A stretch of 64,000 nt of DNA from Paenibacillus sp. OV219 (lineage in GTDB: Bacteria; Bacillota; Bacilli; Paenibacillales; Paenibacillaceae): positions 310,001 to 374,000 of the forward strand of contig NZ_FOCJ01000006.1 of assembly GCF_900110075.1 (NCBI RefSeq), given 5' to 3'. Under the pieces are notes generated by a model, which saw only the letters and a list, made by a program, of their open reading frames with translations, was not told the DNA's origin and did not search any database. Within the stretch, counting starts at the first letter, position 1; the number at the start of each line of letters is the position of its first letter. Both the position numbers and the translations under genes were made by a program. Positions 9,656 to 17,400 of this stretch are shown here, one piece after another.

Positions 9656-10771
9656 ATGCGATTATTGCCCATACAGATGTGCCGACCAGGTATGCAATTA
9701 GCCAAAAAGATTTATTCAGATGAAGGAGTCGTTCTCTTAAGTGAGAATGTCGAACTATCAGCACGGCTGATTAACCGTCTTTCTGAATGCGGGGTTCATT
9801 TCGTTTATATTCAGGACCCTCGATTGGCTGACCTTGTTATACCTGATCTTATCAGCGAAGAGACCAGACAACGGGCGCTTAGTGAAATTCGCACAAATTT
9901 CCGTGATCTAATGGATCGGCCCAATCGAAAAAGCGGTGTTACCTATCCTTATATCGCCAAGTCATTCAAGCAGATCATGGGAATGGTCATTGATGATTTG
10001 ACGGGTCAGAAGGATGCAATGATTATGCTCATGAACATGGGCATTGTTGATGATTATTTATTTCAGCATTCACTGAATGTAGCCGTGTACACGACACTGC
10101 TTGGCATTGCGAACGGATACAGTAAGGACGAGCTGATGACGCTTGGCCTTGGCGCGATGCTTCATGATATTGGCAAGACGCAGATTAGCCCGAATATTCT
10201 CAAGAAGCAAGGCTCGCTTACCATTGATGAATATGAAGAGATGAAGCGGCATGCCGAGCGCGGCTATTATTTGCTGAAGGATGAGCCAAACATTCCGCTC
10301 ATTGCTGCACATTGTGCGTATCAACATCATGAACGGCTTGACGGCAGCGGTTATCCACGGGGTATTAAAGGCGACCAGATTCACGAATATGCAAAGTGGA
10401 TCGGGCTTGTCGACTCTTATGATGCGATGACGACAACACGAATCTATCGCAGGCCGATGCTACCGCATGAGGCGGTCGAGTCGTTGTATGCAGGGACGGG
10501 CACGCTGTATGAACAGCGTATGCTTCAGCTGTTTCGGGATAAGGTTGCGATCTATCCGCTCGGCATAACCGTTAAGCTGCATACAGGGGAACTCGGCGTC
10601 GTTGTCGATATTAATTCCTCTTGTCCGCATCGCCCGGTTGTGCGCGTGCTGAATAATGAGAACGGCGAACAGTTGAATGCGCCATACGAGCTGGATCTGT
10701 CGACGCAGCTGACAACGATGATTGTCGGCGTGAACGATGATCCGCATTTGCCGGAAGCTTCCGGCACGTAA
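9656..10771 (+). CDS. HD-GYP domain phosphodiesterase (c-di-GMP), copy 2
   Basis: A 371-residue protein with the same plan as the gene at 3576: an N-terminal domain (about 1-110, opening MRLLPIQMCRPGMQLAKKI), an HD-GYP domain (about 125-310) with HSLNVAVYT, LHDIGKTQI, HHERLDGSGYPRGI and DSYDAM, and a C-terminal tail (LGVVVDINSS) with a PilZ-like look that I cannot assign. All metal ligands and the GYP motif are intact, so it should be an active cyclic di-GMP hydrolase. I start at the ATG reading MRLLPI after AGGGG. A strong terminator follows at 10807, so it is probably monocistronic. Confidence 0.9.
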   Translation: MRLLPIQMCRPGMQLAKKIYSDEGVVLLSENVELSARLINRLSECGVHFVYIQDPRLADLVIPDLISEETRQRALSEIRTNFRDLMDRPNRKSGVTYPYIAKSFKQIMGMVIDDLTGQKDAMIMLMNMGIVDDYLFQHSLNVAVYTTLLGIANGYSKDELMTLGLGAMLHDIGKTQISPNILKKQGSLTIDEYEEMKRHAERGYYLLKDEPNIPLIAAHCAYQHHERLDGSGYPRGIKGDQIHEYAKWIGLVDSYDAMTTTRIYRRPMLPHEAVESLYAGTGTLYEQRMLQLFRDKVAIYPLGITVKLHTGELGVVVDINSSCPHRPVVRVLNNENGEQLNAPYELDLSTQLTTMIVGVNDDPHLPEASGT

Positions 10772-10806
10772 GGATTACGATTCCACTTTTTTATACGAGA
10801 TGACAG

Positions 10807-10831
10807 AGGAGCCGATGAGGCTCCTTTTTTC
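10807..10831 (+). terminator. Rho-independent terminator after HD-GYP copy 2
   Basis: AGGAGCC (10807-10813), loop GATGA, GGCTCCT (10819-10825), then a run of T to 10830. Confidence 0.85.
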
Positions 10832-10861
10832 TGGATCGCTCAATTGGAGAGGTCAACAGGT

Positions 10862-10890
10862 TTGCAACAAGCGAGCTTGAACATTACAAT
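10862..10890 (+). promoter_or_regulatory. Sigma-A promoter for yfkAB
   Basis: TTGCAA (10862-10867) and TACAAT (10885-10890) are separated by exactly 17 bases and stand 54 bases before the ATG, just after the preceding terminator. Confidence 0.6.
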
Positions 10891-10944
10891 AAGAAGATAT
10901 GAAGAACGAATGTTTATTTTAATAAAGTCAGGTGCTGAGAACAA

Positions 10945-12075
10945 ATGCAAAATGCAATACGATTAACTGATGTAGATCCGAAATACTCGCCTTTCAACGA
11001 TCATTGGGATCCGATTATCTCACTTAGCCAGCATGGCCGGCATGTGCTGACAAGCGTCGAGATGACTATGTCCAATCTATGCAATATGCGCTGCGAGCAT
11101 TGTGCCGTTGGCGATACGCTCGTCATGGCTGAGCCAGCGAAGCTGCCGCTGGATCAGATGCTGCGCAGACTCGACGAAGTGGAGCATTTGAAGACGATTA
11201 GCATTACCGGTGGAGAGCCGACCTTCTCTTCGCGCACGGTGAAGGAATATATTATACCGCTATTGAAATACGCGCGCAGCCGCGGCTTAACCTCCCAGAT
11301 CAACTCCAACATTACGCTTGATTACAGTCGTTATGAGGAGATTGCTCCATACCTCGACGTCATGCATATCTCGTTTAACTATACGAATAGCGATGATTTT
11401 CACGAAATCGGGTTCGCGAAGAGCGGCCATCCGGTTCCAAAAGAAACGGCTGCGCGGATGTACGAGCGGATGATCAACAATGCGCGTAGGCTCAGCGATG
11501 GCGGACTATTCGTCTCGGCGGAGTCCATGATTAACTATCGCACTTATAACAAAATGCCCGAGATTCACAAGCTTATCCTCGAGATGGGCTGCAAACGCCA
11601 TGAGGTTCACCCGATGTATCCGAGTGCGTTCGCAGCAGATTTGCCGGTCATTACGCCTGCTCAAATGCGCGACGCGGTTAACGCCTTGCTCGATAGCCGG
11701 GACCCATCCATCTGGATGCTGTTCGGTACGCTACCGTTCTATCATTGCAATGAGAATGCGGAGGACCGCAAGCTGCTTCAGCGCCTTGTGACAGAGAAGC
11801 TTGTTACCGTTCGTAACGATCCAGATGGCCGCAACCGGTTGAACGTCAATTTGTTTACAGGCGATGTTTTCGTGACGGACTTCTCCGATGTTCCAGCTTT
11901 TGGTAATATTGGTGATGACCGACTGGACGAACTGTTCGGACGATGGCTTCAGCATCCGCTTGCCCGCAGTGTGGAGTGCCATTGTCCGGCTGCCGCTTGC
12001 TGCGGACCGAATCTGCTTGTGAAAGATATGTATTATCGGGATGTGGATTTCGGTACTCGACAAGCTATTCTGTAA
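10945..12075 (+). CDS. yfkAB: YfkAB, radical SAM/CxCxxxxC protein
   Basis: A 376-residue radical SAM protein. The AdoMet cluster motif is CNMRCEHC (CxxxCxxC) near residue 50, followed by the SAM-binding ITGGEPTF. Near the C terminus CHCPAAACC gives the CxCxxxxC signature that names the YfkAB family, probably a second cluster site. B. subtilis has the homologue as yfkA-yfkB; the reaction and substrate are unknown. The ATG follows AGGTGCTGAG. It has its own promoter, and the next gene starts 62 bases on. Confidence 0.85.
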   Translation: MQNAIRLTDVDPKYSPFNDHWDPIISLSQHGRHVLTSVEMTMSNLCNMRCEHCAVGDTLVMAEPAKLPLDQMLRRLDEVEHLKTISITGGEPTFSSRTVKEYIIPLLKYARSRGLTSQINSNITLDYSRYEEIAPYLDVMHISFNYTNSDDFHEIGFAKSGHPVPKETAARMYERMINNARRLSDGGLFVSAESMINYRTYNKMPEIHKLILEMGCKRHEVHPMYPSAFAADLPVITPAQMRDAVNALLDSRDPSIWMLFGTLPFYHCNENAEDRKLLQRLVTEKLVTVRNDPDGRNRLNVNLFTGDVFVTDFSDVPAFGNIGDDRLDELFGRWLQHPLARSVECHCPAAACCGPNLLVKDMYYRDVDFGTRQAIL

Positions 12076-12137
12076 AAGTGAAGGCGAAGTCGAGGCAAAC
12101 ACCGGTAGCATACCGATGAGAGGAGCGTTCAAACGCT

Positions 12138-13490
12138 GTGCATGAATTTGAATTCGGCAAAATCGTACTCTATATTTCTCTTGTCCTTTTTCTCGTATTG
12201 CTAAACGGTTTCTTCGTTGCGGCGGAATTTGCGCTTGTCAAGGTGCGGCAATCCCGCTTGACCCAACTGTCAAACGAAGGGCATACGCGTGCCAAATACG
12301 CACTGAAAGTTAACAAAAGGTTGGACTCTTATCTATCTGCTACCCAGTTCGGGATTACGCTCGCTTCGCTGGCGCTCGGTTGGGTGGGCGAGCCGGCGGT
12401 TACCGATCTTATCGTTGAGCCGATCTTTGCGGCTATCGGTTTGTCAGATGGTCCGGTCTTGCATACGATTTCGGTCGCGATCGGCTTCTTGGTCATTACT
12501 TTCCTTCATATTGTGCTTGGTGAGTTGGCTCCAAAGTCGCTTGCGATTCAGAAGTCTGAAGCGACTTCGCTCTGGCTGTCGATACCATTGCTGTACTTCT
12601 ATCGGATGTTCCTTCCGTTTATTTGGGCTCTGAACGGCTCTGCGAATGCGCTGCTACGCTTCATTGGGGTCGAACCGGCAAGCGAGCATGATTCCGCTCA
12701 TACGGAGGAAGAAATTCGGATTCTTATGGATGAGAGCGCGAAGAGCGGCATTATCAACAAAGAGGAGCTGCAGCTGTTCGATAACATATTCGAATTCTCT
12801 GATCGGCTTGCACGCGAGGTGATGTTACCGCGGACTGATATGGACTGCCTGTATGCAGACCAATCCTTTGCAGATAATATGAAGATCGTCTATTCGACGA
12901 AGCATACACGGTATCCGGTCTGCGTGGAAGATAAGGATCAATTGATCGGTTTCGTACATATTACCGATCTGCTGACGGCGGATCCGGATGAAGAACTGTC
13001 GCTGCGCCAATTCCTTCGCCCGATACTGAATGTGCCGGAATCGATGGAGATTAGTCACGTGCTGAAGCTGATGCAGCGTAAGCATTCGCAGCTTGCCATC
13101 GTAGTCGACGAATATGGTGGTACGGCAGGCATGCTGACCACCGAGTCGATTCTTGAAGAAATTGTCGGTGAAATTCATGACGAGTTTGATAATGAACAGC
13201 CGAACGTTGTCGTTAATGGCGACATCACTTCGGTAGATGGCCGGATGCTGATCGAAGAGATGAACGATTTGTTCAATCTGGATATTGAAGATGATGACGT
13301 TGATTCGATTGGCGGCTGGCTGTTCACGAAGCTCGAGGGCAACCCTGTCGTCGGCAAGAAGATCGAGACAGGCGGGTATGTGTTTGAAGTGGCGGAGAGT
13401 GAGCGGCTGCGCGTGCTGCGCGTACACATCTATGCTGCACCGAAGGGAACGGCTCGTGATAGCTCCTCTAAGGAGCAAGAGCAAGAATAA
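12138..13490 (+). CDS. CNNM/CorC-type (HlyC family) membrane protein
   Basis: A 450-residue protein with an N-terminal DUF21/CNNM membrane domain (about residues 10-200, several hydrophobic helices and a GELAPKSLAIQ motif), two CBS domains (about 210-335, with VPESMEI and VVDEYGGTAGMLT) and a C-terminal CorC/HlyC domain (about 350-435, GGWLFTKLEGNPVVG). Family members are linked to magnesium or cobalt efflux and stress; the old haemolysin label is misleading. GTG is the start codon: AGGAG lies 12 bases before it and no ATG is in frame nearby. It ends in a repetitive Glu/Gln tail and is followed by a terminator. Confidence 0.88.
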   Translation: MHEFEFGKIVLYISLVLFLVLLNGFFVAAEFALVKVRQSRLTQLSNEGHTRAKYALKVNKRLDSYLSATQFGITLASLALGWVGEPAVTDLIVEPIFAAIGLSDGPVLHTISVAIGFLVITFLHIVLGELAPKSLAIQKSEATSLWLSIPLLYFYRMFLPFIWALNGSANALLRFIGVEPASEHDSAHTEEEIRILMDESAKSGIINKEELQLFDNIFEFSDRLAREVMLPRTDMDCLYADQSFADNMKIVYSTKHTRYPVCVEDKDQLIGFVHITDLLTADPDEELSLRQFLRPILNVPESMEISHVLKLMQRKHSQLAIVVDEYGGTAGMLTTESILEEIVGEIHDEFDNEQPNVVVNGDITSVDGRMLIEEMNDLFNLDIEDDDVDSIGGWLFTKLEGNPVVGKKIETGGYVFEVAESERLRVLRVHIYAAPKGTARDSSSKEQEQE

Positions 13491-13502
13491 TGTTGGGAGT
13501 CT

Positions 13503-13533
13503 GTGCCTGGTTATCGGGTACAGGCTTTTTTTT
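13503..13533 (+). terminator. Terminator after the CNNM gene
   Basis: GCCTG (13505-13509) and CAGGC (13521-13525) form a short stem, followed by a run of eight T residues. Confidence 0.75.
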
Positions 13534-13663
13534 GTGCGCGTAGAGTTATGTATTGCCCGGGAAATCATTTAATAAGTCGAATAGGAACTAAAGCTAGGCG
13601 AGTGTCATATATTTGAAAAATGAAGCATTGTTTGAGATGCGCATTGTGAGGAGGAGTACACAG

Positions 13664-13891
13664 GTGAATGTGACGAAACAAACTCGCGAGTGGTATCCTT
13701 TTGTCGGCCCCTTCGACCCTTGTCCGCCTAAATATGTGAAATCCTATTCCGTTCCGCCCAATCAGTATATTCCGTATCAACCGATGAATTTGCCGCAGTT
13801 TCCGCTGGCGGATGCACTGAGGCTTGGCACGCTCTGGCCTGCATTGTTTAGCCCTTATGAGTCTAAATGCAAGCCAGGGGGAGGCACATAA
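13664..13891 (+). CDS. cotJA: CotJA, spore coat protein
   Basis: A 75-residue, Pro/Tyr-rich protein (WYPFVGPFDPCPPK, YIPYQPMNLPQFPLADAL) that matches CotJA, a component of the inner spore coat or cortex-facing layer that assembles with CotJC. I choose GTG at 13664 because AGGAGGAG stands seven bases before it. A TCATATA/CATTGTTT pair at 13605 and 13626 with a 14-base spacer is a poor match to a sigma-E promoter, the factor known to transcribe cotJ in B. subtilis. It opens the cotJABC operon; cotJB starts four bases after the stop. Confidence 0.88.
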   Translation: MNVTKQTREWYPFVGPFDPCPPKYVKSYSVPPNQYIPYQPMNLPQFPLADALRLGTLWPALFSPYESKCKPGGGT

Positions 13892-13894
13892 CGG

Positions 13895-14158
13895 ATGAAT
13901 AAGAAGCTGGATGAGAATTATTACCGCAAGCTTCTGGAGCTGCAGCAGCTGGATTTTGCGTTGGTTGAGCTAACCCTATACCTCGATACACATCCGAATG
14001 ATCTGCAGGCGCTGCAGCAGTTTAATCAACTGGCCCAGCAGCGGCAGCAATGCGCGACACAGTTCGAGATGGAATATGGACCGCTTATGCAGTTTGGGCA
14101 CAGCTTTTCCAAATATCCTTGGCAATGGGTCGAGAGCCCTTGGCCTTGGCAGGTATAA
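13895..14158 (+). CDS. cotJB: CotJB, spore coat protein
   Basis: An 87-residue protein with the CotJB pattern: YYRKLLELQQLDFALVELTL, then LDTHPNDLQAL and a Trp/Pro-rich end (YPWQWVESPWPWQ). It belongs to the cotJ operon between cotJA and cotJC and is presumed to help assembly of these proteins into the spore coat. The ATG follows GGGGGAGGC. Its biochemical role is not known. Confidence 0.9.
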   Translation: MNKKLDENYYRKLLELQQLDFALVELTLYLDTHPNDLQALQQFNQLAQQRQQCATQFEMEYGPLMQFGHSFSKYPWQWVESPWPWQV

Positions 14159-14185
14159 GCGCAGACGAAGGGAGGGCGATGCTGC

Positions 14186-14755
14186 ATGTGGATTTATGAG
14201 AAGAAGCTGCAATACCCGGTTAGGGTCAGCAAATGCGATCCGCGGGTCGCGCGCTATCTTGTAGAGCAGTACGGCGGGGCAGATGGCGAGTTGTCGGCGG
14301 CGCTTCGTTACTTAAATCAACGATATTCGATACCGGATAAAGTAGTTGGCTTACTTACGGATATAGGCACAGAGGAGTTCGCTCATCTTGAGATGATTGC
14401 GACGATGATTTATAAGCTGACAAAGGATGCGACGCCGAAGCAGCTGGAAGAAGCGGGACTTGGCTCGAACTATGTCAATCATGATAACGGACTGTTCTAT
14501 GCCAATTCTGCGGGTGTGCCGTGGACGGCAGCGTATATCGGTACGAAAGGCGATCCGCTCGCTGACCTCTACGAGGATATTGCAGCGGAGGAGAAGGCGC
14601 GTGCGACGTATCAATGGATTATTGATATGACGGACGACGTGGATTTGCAGGATGGATTGAAATTTCTGCGTGAGCGGGAAATTGTCCATGCGATGAGGTT
14701 CAAGGAAGCGGTCGAGATGATCAAGGCGGATCGAGATACAAAAAAAGTGTTTTAA
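14186..14755 (+). CDS. cotJC: CotJC, manganese-catalase-like coat protein
   Basis: A 189-residue member of the manganese catalase family with a ferritin-like four-helix bundle. Metal-ligand pattern residues are visible in TEEFAHLEMIATMI, in EEKARATYQWI and in REREIVHAMRF. In B. subtilis it is a coat protein that interacts with CotJA; catalase activity in vivo is uncertain. GGGAGGG lies upstream of the ATG. It ends the cotJ operon, followed by a hairpin terminator at 14775. Confidence 0.93.
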   Translation: MWIYEKKLQYPVRVSKCDPRVARYLVEQYGGADGELSAALRYLNQRYSIPDKVVGLLTDIGTEEFAHLEMIATMIYKLTKDATPKQLEEAGLGSNYVNHDNGLFYANSAGVPWTAAYIGTKGDPLADLYEDIAAEEKARATYQWIIDMTDDVDLQDGLKFLREREIVHAMRFKEAVEMIKADRDTKKVF

Positions 14756-14774
14756 TGGCCTAGAAGGATGAGAG

Positions 14775-14810
14775 AAAGCTGGTGTGCCATTACGGTATGC
14801 TGGCTTTTTT
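14775..14810 (+). terminator. Terminator after cotJC
   Basis: AAAGC (14775-14779) pairs with GCTTT (14803-14807), and an inner GTGTGCC/GGTATGC stem uses some wobble pairs. A run of T follows. Confidence 0.65.
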
Positions 14811-14855
14811 GACGTGTGTTAGTCCCAGGAGAATTTGTAAATTTTCATTAGTGAC

Positions 14856-14884
14856 TGAAACTTTTCGGGGGGAGGCGGCGTCTA
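14856..14884 (+). promoter_or_regulatory. ECF-type sigma promoter
   Basis: TGAAAC followed by TTTT (14856-14865) and CGTCTA (14879-14884) are separated by 17 bases. This matches the TGAAAC-N16/17-CGTC pattern of the B. subtilis cell-envelope ECF factors, closest to sigma-M. It lies 48 bases before the ATG of the NAGPA-domain gene. No sigma factor gene is in the window. Confidence 0.6.
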
Positions 14885-14932
14885 CATGTTACGGACATTA
14901 CTCGTATTTTGGAAGTGAGGAAGCTTTAATAA

Positions 14933-16099
14933 ATGGAAACGAATATACCAGCGGGCAGCAGAACGGGAGCGTCTTCTGTTCCGCCAAGAAGAACGACTCC
15001 TCCTCAGACGCCTTTTTCCAGACGTCTTAAGCGAATTGTAAGAGTTGTCGCAATTACCGCAATCGTGTTGTTTATGCTCGGCATAGGCGGTATCATCTGG
15101 ATGTTTATTACGCCTTCAGGCAACAATTTTCGCTATTTGATCGCGGATACACTCATTACGACGCAGCATCGTTATTTGGCCAAATATATTATTGGGCAGC
15201 ATGAGCTCGATTCACGAGTGAAGGAGTACCAGAACCGATTCGATGCAATGGGTGATGAGCGGGATACGCATGAGATCAGTCCTTCACCAGGTGAGCAGAC
15301 GAGTGAGGACAGCGGTGCGGCAGAGCAGGAAAAGCCGCTTGTTCAGATCGAGAAAATTTCCGGGCATGGCTACAGCGGCTACGTCATGACCATCAATGAT
15401 CCGAAGAAGATTCGCATCGCCGTGCCAGAGAAGGCGGGCCGAGGCGAACGGGTGCTGAGTATGGTTCAGCGTACAGGCGCGGTAGCAGGAGTGAACGGCG
15501 GCGGCTTCGCTGATCCGAATTGGCAGGGGAACGGGTTCCAGCCGATTGGCATCGTCATGTCGGGCGGCGAGCTGTTCTATAGCGACCTTGGCAAGTCGCG
15601 TTCGACGCAGGTCGTCGGGCTCGATAAGCAAGGCAAAATGATCGCTGGCCGCTATACGCTCGCAGAGCTGCAGCAGCTTGGCGTACAGGAAGCGGTGACA
15701 TTCCAGCCGCGTATTATCGTCAATGGCAAAGGGCTCATTAAGAATGCTGCAGATGGCTGGGGCATTGCACCGAGAACGGCGATGGGGCAGCGAGAGGACG
15801 GGGCCATTCTGTTTGTCGTCATTGACGGGCGCCAGCCGGGCCATAGCATTGGAGCAAACCTATACGATGTGCAAAATATTATGCTCGCGCATGGCGCAGT
15901 GATCGCCGCAAACCTCGATGGCGGTTCTTCCACGATGCTCGTGAAGGACGGAGCGGTGCTGAACAAGCCATCAACGAAGAGCAGCGAGGGTCGATATTTG
16001 CCGTCGGCATGGCTCGTGTTTGAGCATCCGGAGCAGGCGGTTATCTCGAATGTGTGGGCGGGATTGAAACCGGGCGATATCGATCCGGGGAAATGGTAA
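14933..16099 (+). CDS. Membrane-anchored phosphodiester glycosidase (NAGPA domain)
   Basis: A 388-residue protein: a short basic Pro/Thr-rich cytoplasmic start, one membrane helix (about 38-60), a charged linker to about 140, then a NAGPA domain (phosphodiester glycosidase) with GVNGGGFADPNW, DGRQPGHSIG and ANLDGGSSTMLVKDG. The last motif is the family's best-conserved stretch. The domain is thought to cleave sugar-phosphodiester bonds in envelope polymers or glycolipids outside the cell. The single helix with a basic N terminus predicts an extracellular catalytic domain. Its ECF-type promoter fits a cell-envelope stress role. The start is the ATG at 14933 after GTGAGG; a hairpin follows the gene. 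Confidence 0.85.
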   Translation: METNIPAGSRTGASSVPPRRTTPPQTPFSRRLKRIVRVVAITAIVLFMLGIGGIIWMFITPSGNNFRYLIADTLITTQHRYLAKYIIGQHELDSRVKEYQNRFDAMGDERDTHEISPSPGEQTSEDSGAAEQEKPLVQIEKISGHGYSGYVMTINDPKKIRIAVPEKAGRGERVLSMVQRTGAVAGVNGGGFADPNWQGNGFQPIGIVMSGGELFYSDLGKSRSTQVVGLDKQGKMIAGRYTLAELQQLGVQEAVTFQPRIIVNGKGLIKNAADGWGIAPRTAMGQREDGAILFVVIDGRQPGHSIGANLYDVQNIMLAHGAVIAANLDGGSSTMLVKDGAVLNKPSTKSSEGRYLPSAWLVFEHPEQAVISNVWAGLKPGDIDPGKW

Positions 16100-16160
16100 G
16101 AGATTGAGGCGGGGAAAAGAAAAATGATCTAGAAAATTGAGGTGAGTCTTGCACCTCTTA

Positions 16161-16213
16161 GAGTGCCGGAGAAAGAAGTCCTGTCCTGGGGACTTCCTCT
16201 CGGGCACTTTCTT
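16161..16213 (+). terminator. Terminator after the NAGPA-domain gene
   Basis: AGTGCC (16162-16167) pairs with GGCACT (16203-16208), and AAGTCC/GGGACTT pair further in; TTTCTT follows. The rest of the 305-base gap holds a 13-base direct repeat GTCTTGCACCTCT (16146-16158 and 16352-16364) and the promoter below; I see no gene in it. Confidence 0.65.
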
Positions 16214-16354
16214 GTTCACGTTCTCTTTTCACGCTAGGCGCTCGTGGGCTCGTAGGTGGTTACGATCCGTTAGCCGGGCGCGGTGGTTGGCTGTCAGAGA
16301 TCAGTCGAGGTAGGGAAACGAAAAAGCAGTGACAAATGGTTAGCACGGCGCGTC

Positions 16355-16384
16355 TTGCACCTCTGACTTCTTTTCCAGTATGAT
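16355..16384 (+). promoter_or_regulatory. Sigma-A-like promoter for the HAD gene
   Basis: TTGCAC (16355-16360) and TATGAT (16379-16384) with an 18-base spacer, 20 bases before the ATG at 16405. Confidence 0.45.
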
Positions 16385-16404
16385 AAAAGGCAATAAATGG
16401 TGAA

Positions 16405-17100
16405 ATGGGGTTTGTTCGCTTGAGTAGTTGGGTACAGTTAGCAAAACCTGAAGCAATAATTTTTGATATGGACGGTACGTTGTTCGAGACCGATACACTG
16501 CTTGTTCACGTGCATGAGCGGATCTTCGAGACGCTTCGCAAAGAGGGGCTGTACATGCAGCCTACCCCGCCGGTGGAGAGATTGCTCGAGTGTCTCGGCA
16601 TGCTGCTTGAAGATATTTGGCGCAAAGTGATGCCAGAAGCCTCGGAAGCAGCGCAGCGCCGAGCGGACGAGCTCATGCTGCAATACGAGTTGGAGGGACT
16701 CGCAGCTGGCGAGGGACAGCTGTATCCATATGTGGAGGAGACGCTGCGTGTGTTGAACGAGCGCGGGTTTAAGCTGTTCGTCGCCAGCAACGGACTGGAG
16801 AAGTATGTGAAAGAGGTGGCGCGCTACAAGGGCATAGCGACGCTGTTCGATGGCTTGTACAGCGCAGGCGAGTACGGCACCGCCTCGAAGGTTCAGCTTG
16901 TCGCGCGGCTGATGGCCGATCACGGCGTTACGTCCGCGTGGATGGTTGGCGACCGCTCCTCGGATGTGGAGGCGGGCAAAGGCAACGGCTTGCAGGTCGT
17001 CGGCTGCGCCTACGCCGTCTACGGGCGCCAGGAGGAGCTGCAGGGCTCCGACGCGTTAATCAGCGACTTCCGGCAGCTGCTGGAGCTGGCGGGGGAATAA
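16405..17100 (+). CDS. HAD-superfamily phosphatase (phosphoglycolate phosphatase-like)
   Basis: A 231-residue HAD hydrolase. Motif I is FDMDGTLFETD with the nucleophile Asp, motif II is VASNGLE, and motif IV is MVGDRSSDVEAG; a helical cap lies between about 35 and 105. This is the PGP/beta-phosphoglucomutase-like subgroup; the substrate cannot be told from sequence. The start is uncertain: the ATG at 16405 has only a distant AAAGG, and the TTG at 16420 has GGGG upstream; the conserved domain begins after both. The gene is flanked on the 3' side by paired palindromes. Confidence 0.85.
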   Translation: MGFVRLSSWVQLAKPEAIIFDMDGTLFETDTLLVHVHERIFETLRKEGLYMQPTPPVERLLECLGMLLEDIWRKVMPEASEAAQRRADELMLQYELEGLAAGEGQLYPYVEETLRVLNERGFKLFVASNGLEKYVKEVARYKGIATLFDGLYSAGEYGTASKVQLVARLMADHGVTSAWMVGDRSSDVEAGKGNGLQVVGCAYAVYGRQEELQGSDALISDFRQLLELAGE

Positions 17101-17176
17101 GCGGCACTTGGGAACCGCTGCGACGTGTAGCGTGTGACGCGTAAAGGGAAAGTGGCGTTCCGCCAGCTGGAGCAGC

Positions 17177-17252
17177 CGAGAGAGCAAATACGCTCTCTCG
17201 CATGGCGGAATCCCGCCAAAGCAAACTGAGAGAGCAAATACGCTCTCTCAGT
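17177..17252. repeat. Paired GAGAGAGC palindromes
   Basis: The palindromic core GAGAGAGCAAATACGC followed by TCTCTC occurs at 17178-17199 and again at 17228-17249, each with extra complementary flanking bases. A GGCGG/CCGCC hairpin lies between them (17204-17217), and GAGAGAGCAA recurs alone at 17289. The 300-base gap from 17101 to 17400 holds no gene. Confidence 0.75.
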
Positions 17253-17355
17253 TCTAATAAAAGCATCGTCCCGCTAGCTCAATCAGTCGAGAGAGCAATG
17301 TAGAAACATCCAATTAGTGATCGGCATGCGCCGGAACCGACCTCAACAGCAATAA

Positions 17356-17397
17356 CAGAGAAACCCACCGTTTTCAAACAAAACGTGGGTTTCTCTG
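17356..17397 (-). terminator. Long hairpin between HAD gene and yheC-like gene
   Basis: Perfect 13-base arms CAGAGAAACCCAC (17356-17368) and GTGGGTTTCTCTG (17385-17397) sit three bases past the minus-strand stop codon at 17401. The T tract is weak on both strands, so its terminator role is likely but not certain. Confidence 0.6.
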
Positions 17398-17400
17398 TGC

